Shown here in pieces: positions 45,650 to 56,335 of a stretch of 64,000 nt of DNA. The translations under genes were made by a program, and so were the position numbers. Positions within the stretch are counted from its first letter, which is position 1, and each line of letters starts with the position of its first letter. The notes under the pieces were generated by a model. That model ran no database searches, was not told the origin of the DNA, and saw nothing but the letters and a program-made list of their open reading frames with translations. The DNA comes from Hirundichthys speculiger (taxonomy: Eukaryota > Chordata > Actinopteri > Beloniformes > Exocoetidae). The stretch spans positions 186,001-250,000 of the forward strand of contig JAGFBZ010000559.1 of NCBI GenBank assembly GCA_018398805.1, in the 5' to 3' direction.

Positions 45650-45936
45650 ATAACATGTATTGATGCCGACACAGAGACAGTTTCTTTCCCCAGGCTGTCA
45701 CTCTGATGAACTCTTAACAGTCACAGAGTGTCAGAAGAACCACAAAAAATTGCACAACAACATGTTAGCTTGTATATATTGTTGTATATATTGTGCTAGT
45801 AATTTGTTATATTTTTATTTATTTTATTTTATTCTAATTGTACAAAGAGAGCTTAGTAACCGGAGTCAAATTCCTTGTTTGTGTGCACAAACTTGGCCAA
45901 TAAAGCTGATTCTGATTCTGATTCTGATACGGTGGG
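45650..45936 (+). mobile_element. LINE 3' end with (GATTCT)n tail
   Basis: CAGTTTCTTTCCCCAGGCTG and CTGATGAACTCTTAACAG encode a degenerate SFFPQAVTLMNS-stop. Then CAAATTCCTTGTTTGTGTGC and TTGGCCAATAAAGCTGATTC lead into repeated GATTCT. This layout is the common 3' terminus of a fish non-LTR retrotransposon, 5' truncated. It appears to have landed at or near the left end of the hAT relic that follows. Confidence 0.72.
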
Positions 45937-47870
45937 CGGTATAAACAGTATACGGTAGAAATGATACAAATGTAGCTAATGGTAGAGATTTTACAATACC
46001 GGCCAACCGCGATTTGACTTTGGTTGAAAGTGAATGTAAAAACATGCTAGCGGTTGCAAACGTGGATTGATGTGAGGGAGAGGAGTGCTAGTAAAGAAGA
46101 CCGGTGCAACGTTGGACACTAAATACGACAAAAAGAATCAGAGGTGGATTTATTATTATTACAAATGCCATTACTGTAATCTTGTGTAAGGTCATGGCAC
46201 CGTTTCTTACTGCGGACAAAAGCGGCTTTAGGAGCATGATAAAGACACTTGATGGATGCTGCTAGTTACCTAGCCGCAATAACTTTAGCCCAGTGATTCC
46301 CAAAGTGTGGGCCGCGGCCCCCTGGTGGTCAGTGGAGGTACTGCAGGTGGGTCATGAGAGGTCATTAAAAATAAACAAATGTTTTAAATCATCGATTTAT
46401 AAAAAAAAATGTTTTTGATCTACTGTAAAATATTTATAACATGATTTTAAAAAAAAAATTCGAAATAATAAAACAAACCAATTGAGTGTTATTCTACTGT
46501 CATTTTAACTTTACATGACAAGTGACAAGTGTGACCTTATTTGTTGACCCCTTACATTAATATTGGAATCTAGCTTTTAGTCTTGTGTGTTGATCATAGT
46601 GGTGTTTAAAGGTTTGCATGGGCAGCCCATTTCAAATTGGGCCTTGGTATTCTGAAGTTTGGGAATGGCTGCTTTAGCCAAACTGAAATGTACGACAAAG
46701 TCCACCAGATAGTAGAAAAAGATATCGCGAGCATAAAACACTATGTAACTACTACGGACTTGTAGTACAGTGAACCTTCAAAGTTCGGGGTCTCAGCAAT
46801 CGTGGTCTCAGTACATCGCAGAGGTTTCAAAAATACTAATCAAAAAAATAAATATTTGAAAAGGATTTAAAAAATCGAAAAAATTCAAATGAAGCGCGCG
46901 AGGCTGAAGCGAAACATATCACATCAAGAACGAGTCTCAGGAAGCAACAAGAGCCAACAGGGGATGTCCCATGAATGAAAATCGAGGCCTGGGATTGGCT
47001 GCTACGACGGGCACTGTAGCATCGGTGGTCTGTACGCTGATTGGCTGACATGCGTCCCTGAATCTCCCATCTCTTGCTCTTGAGAGACAAAGCTGAGTTT
47101 AATGCTGATACACTTGGTGTTTCCGTTCATCAGTTCTGAATATCGCTTGCTTGTTTCAGTGATTTAGTACCGTTTTAAAGTTAACTCATTCACTGCCATT
47201 GACGTCTATAGATGTCAGTTGGGTCTTATATGTGTCACTAGGGTTGCTAGGCAGAGCATCAAAGTACATCAAAGAGTATCAGAGTTTTGAACATCATAGT
47301 TAGTGTTCTGATCCTCCAGATGGCAGCATCGCCACTCTATAAAACCGCCGTTCTGCCGTTATGTGTTATGTTATGTGTTCCACGTCATTCACACATCTTG
47401 TTGTAGCCACTTTGTGGCAAGTTTAGCTCCACTTGAATGTCCACCAAGCGTGAGCCTGCCGGTGGCGAGTGCTTTTCTACTAATTTTCTACTGACAGCTA
47501 CTGTGTCACTTATACTACGCTGTGATAGCGGTTTCTCGTTTACAACAAGTTGCAGTGTTGTACAAAGCCCGAGACTGGCAACTCCAAGGCAATTAATTGT
47601 GTTTATGTTGTTATTGGCATTGTTTTGTAAAATGGCTCTTCTCAATGACCCATGCACTGAACATCTTTCACAACCTACGTGGCTACATCGTAGATTTGTC
47701 TGTACCTGACAACTGTTGGGTGAGGGTGTTTTCAGCTACAGACGTTCTTGGTAGCAGTGCCATACCATAACTATACAAATAAAGGCAAAAACTAATTTTC
47801 ATTTTTCAAAGACCGACGTAAACTAGATGTTCAAATTAATCAATTAAATTGTATTTATTGCCCAGCCCTA
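45937..47870 (+). mobile_element. hAT transposon relic containing a nested hAT MITE
   Basis: The left end (GGTGGGCGGTATAAACAG) and right end (TATTTATTGCCCAGCCCTA) are typical of one hAT family. + strand fragments MAPFLTADKSGFRSMIKTLD (about 46194-46253) and, beyond the nested MITE, EMYDKVHQIVEKDIASIKHY then VTTTDL (about 46685-46762) match the region upstream of the first catalytic aspartate in ZBED-type transposases. Removing the MITE at 46291-46671 with one CTTTAGCC copy joins LPSRNNFSQ to TEMYDK in a single frame. Further unidentified insertions fill 46766-47700 (for example ACAGTGAACCTTCAAAGTTC at 46769). Confidence 0.72.
46291..46671 (+). mobile_element. hAT MITE, CAGTGATTCCCAAAG family, copy 3
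   Basis: This 381-bp copy has a perfect 8-bp duplication CTTTAGCC (46283-46290 and 46672-46679) and ends CAGTGATTCCCAAAGTGTGG and CTGAAGTTTGGGAATGGCTG. It lies inside the older hAT relic. Confidence 0.95.
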
Positions 47871-48340
47871 CAACAAGCCATATTATCTTTAAAATAAGAA
47901 TGATTATGCTTAAAGGTGCTAAGTAGCTGAAGTGATGACAGCGAGTAGCTTGACACGAGAGACTGAAATCTAGCTTTCACTCCAATAAAAAACAGAAAAA
48001 AAACATGCCCCTAATCATACATTAGTTGTCAGCTTTATGCAATTTTACCTTATGTGGTACATAAAACTTCACTCCCTGTATAAATGTGAAATTTAGCTTT
48101 GGAGACTAAAACTTTTTTTGTACCAGGCTCTGATCAGTGGAGGAACTGCAAGTTTTGGGATGTCAGCTGTAACCTTCTAACCCAAGTTTATATTCTGTGA
48201 GCTGTTATATTTTGCTGTTTTGTTGTGAACTTGGTTTGTAACACAGTAATACCTGTTTGAGATAAACTCCATTTATCTGTTTAGATGTTTCCTTTTTCTA
48301 TCATTACAGCAATGACGTTGTTGTCCTATTTCGTCTCCAG

Positions 48341-49916
48341 ATGTCTCACAGCAGTATGTCTGTAAAGAGGAGGATGTTCACGCTGAGCAGCGGCTCTGTA
48401 AGGAAAACAGGAGCTCCAGTTTGGACCAGGAGACACCAGAACCTCCACAGATTAAAGAGGAACAGGAGGAACCCTTCCTCAGCCAGACCAGAGAGCAGCT
48501 TGATCTGAAGCAGGAAGAAGATGACTTTATGAAGACCTGTGATGAGGAACGTGACTGCGATGAACCAAGATGTGACCAGCTTCTCTTAAACAAGACTCCT
48601 GTAAATGAGGATCAGGTCCAGGACCAGGACCAGGAACGGAGCCTGAATGTAGACTCAGACTCAACTGGAAATACGAAGCTGAAACCAAAGAGGAGAAATC
48701 ACAAAAACACTGCCTTGGGTAAAAAGTCATTTAAGTGTGACGTTTGTGAGAAAGTTTTTAAGTTCAAGTATCAAATGAAAATGCACTACAAGACCTTAGA
48801 GATCCACATGAAAACCCACTCAGGTGAGAAGCCGTATTCTTGCAACATGTGCGGGAAAGAGTTCCTGAAAAAGCACGGCCTGAAGATCCACAGCAGAATC
48901 CACACAGGTGAGAAGCCATACTCCTGCGACACTTGTGGAAAAAACTTTTCTGTCTTCGCTGCATTAAAAAAGACACACCTCTGTCCACACTGGAGAGAGG
49001 CCCTATTCATGTAAAGATTGTGGGCAGAGTTTCAAGCAGAGTGAAAAATTCTTGCGCCACGTGAGAACCCACACAGGTGAAAAGCCGTATACCTGCGAGA
49101 AATGTGGGAAAGGCTTCAGGGGCAAAGAAAACCTGTTGCGACACATGAGAACCCACACGGGTGAAAAGCCGTACATATGTGGAACATGTGGAAAAGGTTT
49201 TGTAACTAATGACCAATTATTGGTGCACTTAAGAATCCACACGGGGGAAAGGCCTTATTTTTGCAAAATCTGTGGAAAAAGTTTCATCCAGCAGGGTAGT
49301 TTGACTGCTCACGCTAGGATTCACGCGGGTTAAAGCCGTATGCTTGTGAATTGTGTGGAAAATGCTTCACTGAGAATGGTGCTTTGTCGAGACACAGTCG
49401 AATCCACACCGGGGAGAAGCCGTATTCCTGCAAGATATGTGGAAAATGTTTTCCTACTACATGTAATCTGACTTCACACTTGAAAACTCACACGGATGAG
49501 AAGCCATATTCTTGTAAGACTTGTGGAAAAACTTTTTCTCATAATAAGTATCTGATCATCCACATGAGAATCCACACAGGGGAAAGACCTTATTCTTGCA
49601 CATTCTGTGGGAAAAGTTTCAATCAGCAGGGTAATTTAACTGCTCACGTCAGAATTCACGCAGGTATAAAACCGTATCCTTGTGAACAGTGTGGGAAACG
49701 TTTTATTCAGAATGGTGCTTTGTTGAACCACCGTAGAATTCACACAGGTGAGAACACGCATTCCCGCAAAATATGTGGGCAACGTTTTACTCATGTGGGT
49801 AATTTGCCCCAAACATGAGAACTCGTACTGATCAGAAGCCATTTCTGTGCACAACTTGTGGAAGACGTTTTGCTCATAGCAGTTCTTTGATTGCACACAT
49901 GAAAGGTCACAGGTGA
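48341..49916 (+). pseudogene. Zinc-finger locus 1, finger-array exon
   Basis: Acceptor TTTCGTCTCCAG precedes AT|GTC, phase 1. Frame A is open to a stop at 49012, frame B from about 48970 to 49333, and frame C from about 49334 to 49818; a last finger (CTTCGRRFAHSSSLIAHMKG) ends at TGA 49914-49916. About 14 fingers, most with intact C2H2 ligands and TGEKPY linkers, so decay is recent relative to the array's origin. Confidence 0.82.
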
Positions 49917-50254
49917 AAACCGTAGCCTTCCAGCTACAGATGCTACCAGTCCTTCTGTATCAACACGACTGCCATCTTGGGAAGTTATCTTCAAGAGCAC
50001 CTATTAGATTAGCTGATTTAGATTATTAGATTAGAGATGTTTCAGCCATGAAGGGATGGATGAGTAACTTCTTTGCTTCGGATCTGTGTGATTTACACCT
50101 GGAATATAAAAAATACTGCTCACGAAACCAGTCTGGTAAGAAAAAAAGTGTCATTTCCTGGCATATTATTCACTTGGTATTATTCTATAGATTAGATCAA
50201 TTTTAAAATAATCAAATGAATAATGAATAATTTTATACAATATTCTCCTGAATT

Positions 50255-50620
50255 ATTTAATACACTGTTCTTCCACATATATGTATATGTGTATAATAGA
50301 TATATATAGATATATATAATATATATAAATATATATATATATATATGTGTGTATATATGTATATGTATATATGTATATATATATATATATATATGTATTA
50401 TATATATATATATATCTATAATGTCTGTGTATATCTATTTTCATATGTATTGGTTGTATGGTAATATTGTGTGTCCTCTATGTATATCTATATTCTCTGC
50501 TTATCTATCTCTATCTCTATCTCTCTGTCTGTCTGTGTGTTATCAGATCTCTCTCCACATCTGTATGTGATTCTATATCTATCTGTGTGTGTGTATATAT
50601 ATTCTGTTATATATTCATAG
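50255..50620. repeat. TA/TG-rich microsatellite block
   Basis: Irregular (TA)n, (TATG)n, (TCTA)n and (TG)n runs extend over about 350 bp and produce tyrosine/isoleucine-only spurious frames. Confidence 0.93.
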
Positions 50621-50627
50621 GCTGTCA

Positions 50628-51073
50628 AAGTTAACACGTGATTAACGCCCAATAATTTTTAACGCAACAAATTTTTTTATCGCGCGATTAACGCGTTGCC
50701 GTTGATGTACAATAGTAGAGAGGAGAGAAGGTTTGATGAGCCTCGGGGCCCCGCCGTAGTTGTAGTCCTGTAGTCCTGTCAAACAGGAAGTCATTCGTCC
50801 ATGCCGCAGACAGACGACGTAAACAATCCTCTGTTAGCAGTAAAAAAAATGGATACAAAGATACCATTTTGAATGGGAAGTTCAGCTCAAAACCTTGCCT
50901 GATGGCTAACTCCACAAGATAAATGTTGTGTTGTGTTTACTGTCGATGTGAATTTAGTTACCACGGAGTCCGGTCACTTGACGGCTATGAGAGCGCTGAT
51001 CAGAGAGCCCCTCCCCCCTCGTTTAAAGCAAACCACGAAAATTTTTGTATGAAGAACATAAGAGAAATATTGA

Positions 51074-51107
<34 letters not shown>

Positions 51108-51815
51108 ATTTGGCATTGTAGCAATAATAACATGCATTTGTTTTGCATAAGGCAAGTATTTGTGTATCTCTCATATAGGCAAGGCAACTTTATTTGCAAT
51201 TCAATTCAAAGTGCTTTACAGATGCAGTCACAAGAAGGCAAATAGAATCATTCCATACAAGCATAAAAATAATCAATAATAAATAAAAAATTAATAATAA
51301 AAAATTAATTAATTAAATTAAAAATGAAGAGTGCAGATAAAATCCTTCCAGTCATCATCCTCACATCTAAACAGAACTGTTTTCAGTCTGGATCTGAACA
51401 TTGTCAGAGTTCAGGTCTGTCTCACATCTTCTGGAAGACTGGTCCAGATTTTAGGAGCAAAAAAACTGAAATGCAGCTTCACCTTGTTTAGTCCTGACTC
51501 TGGACACCAGCAGAGACCACTACCTGAGGTTCTCAGAGTCCAGGTTGGTTCATATGGATCTAACATGTCAGAGATGGACTTTGGGGCCATGAGAGACTTG
51601 AACACAAGTAGAGCTGTTTTAAAGTCTATTCTCTGAGTGACAGGAAGCCAGAGACCTCAGGACTGGACTAATATGGTCATATTTCCTTCCTGGTCTAGTC
51701 AGGACTCATATTAATAAGAGTAATACAACTTGAAAAAGATCTTGTAATAAGGTAGATTTAGAACAGGTAAAAATATGCGATTAATTTGCGATTAATCATG
51801 ATTAACTATTGACAG
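50628..51815. mobile_element. DNA element with GGCTGTCAAAGTTAA-type ends
   Basis: Left GCTGTCAAAGTTAACACGTG and right TTAACTATTGACAGTC are roughly inverted, with many GATTAA/TTAATC subterminal motifs on both sides. TCATAG occurs beside each end as a possible eroded duplication. It contains a (TA)n at 51075-51106 and a separate dispersed repeat at 51178-51710. No transposase was recognised. Confidence 0.6.
51178..51710 (+). repeat. Dispersed teleost repeat (GGCAAGGCAACTTTATTTGC type)
   Basis: It begins GGCAAGGCAACTTTATTTGC, then ATTCAATTCAAAGTGCTTTA, followed by AACTGTTTTCAGTCTGGATC and CAGGAAGCCAGAGACCTCAG. I know this order as a common interspersed fish repeat. It lies inside the preceding DNA element. 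Confidence 0.65.
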
Positions 51816-52205
51816 TCATAGTGTCCAATAGTGTCCAGAGTTGTTGTTGGTCTACATGTTAGAAGTCCCTGAAGCTCTGGAGATGTTTTGTCTCCTAGAA
51901 GCAGATGGCTGGAACAAACTATACAGTTCTATTCATTTATAAAACCATAAGTGATTATCTATCACTTACCATATCTACATTTAGATTTTCTGTCTCATTG
52001 GTGAAATTCTTAAACGCTGAAAACAAAATTACACAAATCTTTGAGCAGAAAATGACTTTAAAGTCCACAATTAAAGAGAAATTTTTGCTATTTATGTGCA
52101 TTCAGAGTGTTTGAGGACCCTCACTGATACGTTCCCAACATGCCGACCGTCATAACGGATGTCCATTGGTCTCTGTTAGATGTGTCGCATCTAATATTAA
52201 ATATA

Positions 52206-52571
52206 CAGTCATGGAAAAAATTATTAGACCACCATTTTTTCTTCAGTTTCTTGTTCATTTTAATACCTGGTACCACTAAACGTCATCATGTGACTAAAAC
52301 AGATAGAAAAGAAAACACTGAATGCATAAAAGCAGTGTTTTTGGCAGTACAACGCCATAGCTATTGATGTAAAAACTTAAGTGATTTAGGTTATAATCAA
52401 GAAAACCATGGAAAATGGTAAGATATCAGCTCTTAAATAAAACTCTTATGAGCAATCTTTGTGGTTATCGTTATGTTTGTCCAAACAAATGTACCTTTAG
52501 TTGTACCAGGCATTAAAATGAACAAGAAACTGAAGAAAACAAGGGTGGTCTAATAATTTTTTCCATGACTG
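52206..52571 (+). mobile_element. Tc1/mariner MITE, CAGTCATGGAAAAAATTATT family, copy 2, complete
   Basis: 366 bp, TA at 52204-52205 and 52572-52573, long inverted ends. The interior is palindromic-like and non-coding. It is inverted relative to copy 1 at 40567-41258, so the pair brackets the zinc-finger pseudogene. Confidence 0.95.
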
Positions 52572-52587
52572 TATGAATAAAAACCCT

Positions 52588-52655
52588 GGAATTTTCTCAG
52601 AGATGGTGGATTTATTGATCCACATGAGAACCCATATAGATGAAAGACCTTTTTT
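52588..52655 (+). pseudogene. Orphan C2H2 finger fragment
   Basis: The + strand reads GIFSEMVDLLIHMRTHIDER then PFF. That is the second half of a C2H2 finger (F...L..H...H) plus a linker-like HIDERPF. The CxxC half is gone, overrun by the MITE terminus at 52571. It is likely debris from the zinc-finger locus 1 array or a third locus. Confidence 0.65.
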
Positions 52656-52659
52656 TAAT

Positions 52660-55205
52660 TTTAGATATTGAGTAAATTGTAAATATTTTTGTGAGGCTAG
52701 GAATCATCACACAGATTAACACAGTTTTCATATTTAAAGCTCCTTTAGTTTGTAACTCAAAGCCAGTCAGTTGGGTTTGTGATATGTCAAACTGTTCTGA
52801 ATCTAGATCCTCACCGGACTGTTGATTTGACTTTTACTGTTTTTTGCTCTGCGTGTCAACCTAGAGGCGTAGAGGTGAAGCAGTGGCAGCGCTGCGTCAG
52901 CCGCTTCAAGTCAGAGTAGTCACACCGGTACCGTCCTGCAGCGGCCCAGAAGCGACTGTCTGCTGGTCCGTCAGAGATCCGCGTCAGGTCTATTTTGTAG
53001 ACCACATCAATTAACACACAACGCTTCTAGTTGGAAGGAAGTCAGACACGACAATGGAAAAGAGAATCCTGTGACATTTAGAAACAAAAGGCCATCAGTG
53101 GGCTCTGACTCATGACTCGGCAGTACGCTAACCCATGAACGGTGCGGGTAAACGGTTCCGAGGGCTTTGGAAGAGAGCTGAACCCTGCACGAGGAAAGGG
53201 TCAGTGTAAAAGTTAAAAAAGACATTTTATTTGACACCACTCAGCCTTTTTAAATGTGTGTTCTAGAAGGAACAAGAAATGGTGATACAGTGATCCCTTA
53301 TTTTTCGTGGTTAATGGGGACCGGCACGCGCCGGGAAGCTGACTGGAACACACTCACCTTAGTGCAGCTACAACAAAGTAGCTATTTCAGCCTGGCGGGC
53401 TTATCTCACGTTAACCTATGATGCTAACTAATGCTACCTTACATTTATTCTGATCAAATCAGGCCTGCTGTTATCGTTTCAGGCGTTGCTACTGAAATGA
53501 CAACCGAAATGAGTGCTGCCAGAGCTGAAACAAGGCTCAGTGGAGTTCAGCCTGGCACTCATGAGCTCAGGCTAGTAGGCTTAACTAGTCCTCAGTTTAA
53601 CTCTGGCAGCACTCGTTTTGGTTGTCGTTGGCTCGTGACCAGGTTAGTCAAACTGCCTGGGTCCTGAAGTGATCGAGGTTTTGGTCACTCAGCTGGAGAA
53701 CCCAGCTAGAAACTGCTTTAAAAAAAAAAAAATGGATAAAATAAACTTACTTGTTGAACTCAAGTACCAAAATCAACCCTGCAGTAACAAAAACTGCAAT
53801 TCCTTGACAGACCACTAGGTGCTGGCTCCAAAACAGAGCAAATCCCCTGTTAAAATGCCCAAATTTGCTGCAGAAATAAGCATATTTACAGCCTGGTGCT
53901 AAAAAATGGCTTTGGTCTTTGATTTCACATACCTGATAACTGTACTGGGGTGACTTTTTTGTACCACATCAAGTAAAATCATATAAAGTAGTAAAAAAAA
54001 GATGGCTGCCAGGCGATCAGATAACTGGATGGCACCATTCCACCCTCGCTCCACCGTAACTCCACCCACACTGTGTAACCTATGGATGACATCATGAGGG
54101 TTCATCCAGTAAATTATTACAGTTTATTTACTGTACTAACCCTGTACTGTACTAAACTCAACCTGGAAAACTGTATGTCGTTCTTTGTTATATACTGCCA
54201 TGAAGTTGGTGGAAAAAATGTACTCTATAGTTATCCATGTTTGTATTTTAATTCCATTTCATGCAAGCGGGCTGCACAGCGAGCTGCAGATGATGGTACA
54301 TAAGCACATGAATAAAAGCAGGATGGATCTGAGCATGAACAGAAATGTACAGAGGTGAAGGAAAAATCCCCAGAACAATGATATCTGACTGGGAGGACAC
54401 GGGCTTGGAGCTGTTGAGACAGACATCTGGTCTCCCTGAACCGCGCCTGAACCATAATTATGCATTTTATCTCTGTTTAGTCATGAAAATCATGAGTGAT
54501 GATCACAGTCCCATATCTGTGTTTTTATTTGGTGCCACAGCGTGACAACGTTGGCAGTTGATGTCTGGGACAGGAGTCCAGGGTTAGTTTGGCAGGAAAT
54601 TATGAGAGTTACACAAAGTTTCCGAAAAGTAATCAAATATTTTTCAAATGAATATGAAAGATCAAAAGAACTCTCTTTTGCTTCTTTAGAGAGTGGAAGT
54701 TAAGGTTGTTATTAATTCTTTGTTTGTGGAAAATAAAAAAAGAGGGTTTATCTTGATTTATTGTACTGAACATGAACAATAACATTTCATCATTTTATTT
54801 AGTAAACTTGTTCTTCCTCTCTGTCTTTATAACAGTAAAATCCAGATGTTCTCCGTATGACTTTTATCCCTCATGTTCATGAGGTAATTTGGAGCAAAAG
54901 TGTAAATAGAATAGAAACATCATTTTTTAGAAAAGTCATCTATGGTTTGTCCTTATTTTGCCTAAACTTGATTAACAAATATCTTGTAAAAGAGGCCACC
55001 ATTGTATTATATATAAAATCATGTGACTTAAAAAAAAATCAATAAACTTCTTTGTTTGTGTACGTTTTTGTGTATTTCATATTTGAATTCTTCAAAATAC
55101 CAATATATATACCGATATATACCGATAATCAGTTGATCCCTATTCAAAAGCCCGAGTTATTCTGTTATTAATGTGATCCATACATCACATTTTATACCTA
55201 TCTGG
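52660..55205. other. No gene seen
   Basis: Apart from the inverted repeat at 53499-53626, nothing with splice sites, family motifs or clean termini was found. Near 55090-55140 CCGATATATACCGATAAT followed by GATCCCT resembles a lone hAT end. Confidence 0.4.
53499..53626. repeat. Inverted repeat, 26-bp arms
   Basis: GACAACCGAAATGAGTGCTG (continuing CCAGAG) at 53499-53524 pairs with the complement of 53601-53626 at 24 of 26 positions across a 76-bp loop. Confidence 0.85.
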
Positions 55206-56335
55206 TTATGGGAGTATTAGGGGCCCTTTCTCGCTTCTTAGGTGCCTTTCGGACAATTCTATTGGTCTCTCATTTTGCCCATCCCATGGTGCTCCCAGTA
55301 AGCGTGCAACACGCCGCACACTCAAACCAGCCTGGGAGCCTAAATTTAAAGTGTGGGCGAAACACCTGATGTGCGGCGCCAGTCCGGCTTCCCTCACCAC
55401 GACATCCATGTCCTCGCGTTGTCGGTTACCACAGCGATCTGATGATGTGGTCTTTCCAGCTGCCATTCTTCCAGCTATGTTACCCCCTGTATGCGACTCC
55501 AAAAGAGGTCGCGTTTGAAGCACAAAACTAGCTAATGCTCACTCTGCAGTGATCCCATGAGCAGTTACAGTAATGTAACTTAACTCAGTTGTGATAGACA
55601 CACTATCTGAGAACCTCAACCACATTGGCTTTGACCTCCCGGTAAAGCTTTGGCACCACTACCTGGCTGAAGTGCTGGCGTGAAGGGATGTGGTATCTTG
55701 GCTCCAGCGTGTTGATCAGCAGCCGAAAGCCTTCATTTTCCACAACTGAAAAGGGTCTCAAATCTTTTGCAATAAAATAACCAATCATCCTGGTAATTTC
55801 TTGTGCCCTTGCGTTGTTTAGGGAGAGAGGAGATGCAAAGCTGCTTCCCAAGGTGGTTTGCCCCTTTGGCAATTTTCGCTCAGGCTGTACCGAAGTGTGC
55901 TCCTTGTGGTGCCGCGTGACGTGCTGCAACATGTTGCTTGTGTTACCTGTATATGTTAGCAGTTGCACGCTGTTTTTGGTCTTGTCTGTCTCTTTCTCAC
56001 CGTTTTCTTTTGTGTACACCGGGAATCCAAAATGCCGCCATACAGCTGACTTGAAACTACTCGGAGCATCCTTTATCTCGATGTCACTGCTCACCGTCGT
56101 CGCCATGTCTTCCCTCGCTCTGGACCTGAATGCCAGTAGGCTACGTAGTGACATGAGTTCTAGCGTTGAAATTGAATCAACTGACAGGATAACTTAAAAT
56201 GAATTAATAAATAGACAAAAAGATACCTACTTGTGGCAAAGTGATTCGCAATTCATTTTTTATGCCAACCGATGCAAATTGTCACGAATTTGTATCAGTT
56301 TTTAATCGACTAACGATGCATTGTTACACCCCTAC
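55206..56335 (-). mobile_element. ZBED-type hAT transposon relic
   Basis: Minus strand. A possible ATG at 56106 begins MATTVSSDIEIKDAPSSFKS, then AVWRHFGFPVY and TYTGNTSNMLQHVTRHHKEH (BED finger, cysteines lost), and AQEITRMIGYFIAKDLRPFS with VVENEGFRLLINTLEPRYHI up to 55603. After a deletion and frameshift, ITAEWALASFVLQTRPL... and MDVVVREAGLAPHIRCFAHT then LNLGSQAGLSV continue to about 55206, a conserved block of the RNase H-like domain. The terminus TAGGGGTGTAACAATGCATC is at about 56333 (complement). The opposite end and the C-terminal dimerisation domain are missing. Confidence 0.85.

Larger units (their letters stand above)
41685..49916 (+). pseudogene. C2H2 zinc-finger gene, decayed (two exons, about 14 fingers)
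   Basis: The first exon (41685-41854) encodes an acidic N-terminus with EKTDVKHEEEESDRQRGLMS, a module I recognise from many teleost zinc-finger genes. The second (48341-49916) has the usual acidic block (QYVCKEEDVHAEQRLCK, QETPEPPQIKEEQ) then CxxC-x12-HxxxH fingers with TGEKPY linkers. Four single-base indels break it: an extra G near 41836-41840, an extra A in the A-run at 48966-48971, a lost base at 49330-49333 (TAA stop) and a lost base near 49806-49815. In addition finger 1 is merged with half of a following finger, and the first cysteine of finger 13 is arginine (49768). An intact copy would be a nuclear DNA-binding protein. Neighbouring b4galt3 and the second zinc-finger exon are undamaged, so poor base quality is a less likely cause. 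Confidence 0.8.

Noticed and set aside
45940..47870. Host ZBED gene
   Set aside because: Transposase motifs are broken by stops and insertions and the ends look like hAT termini.
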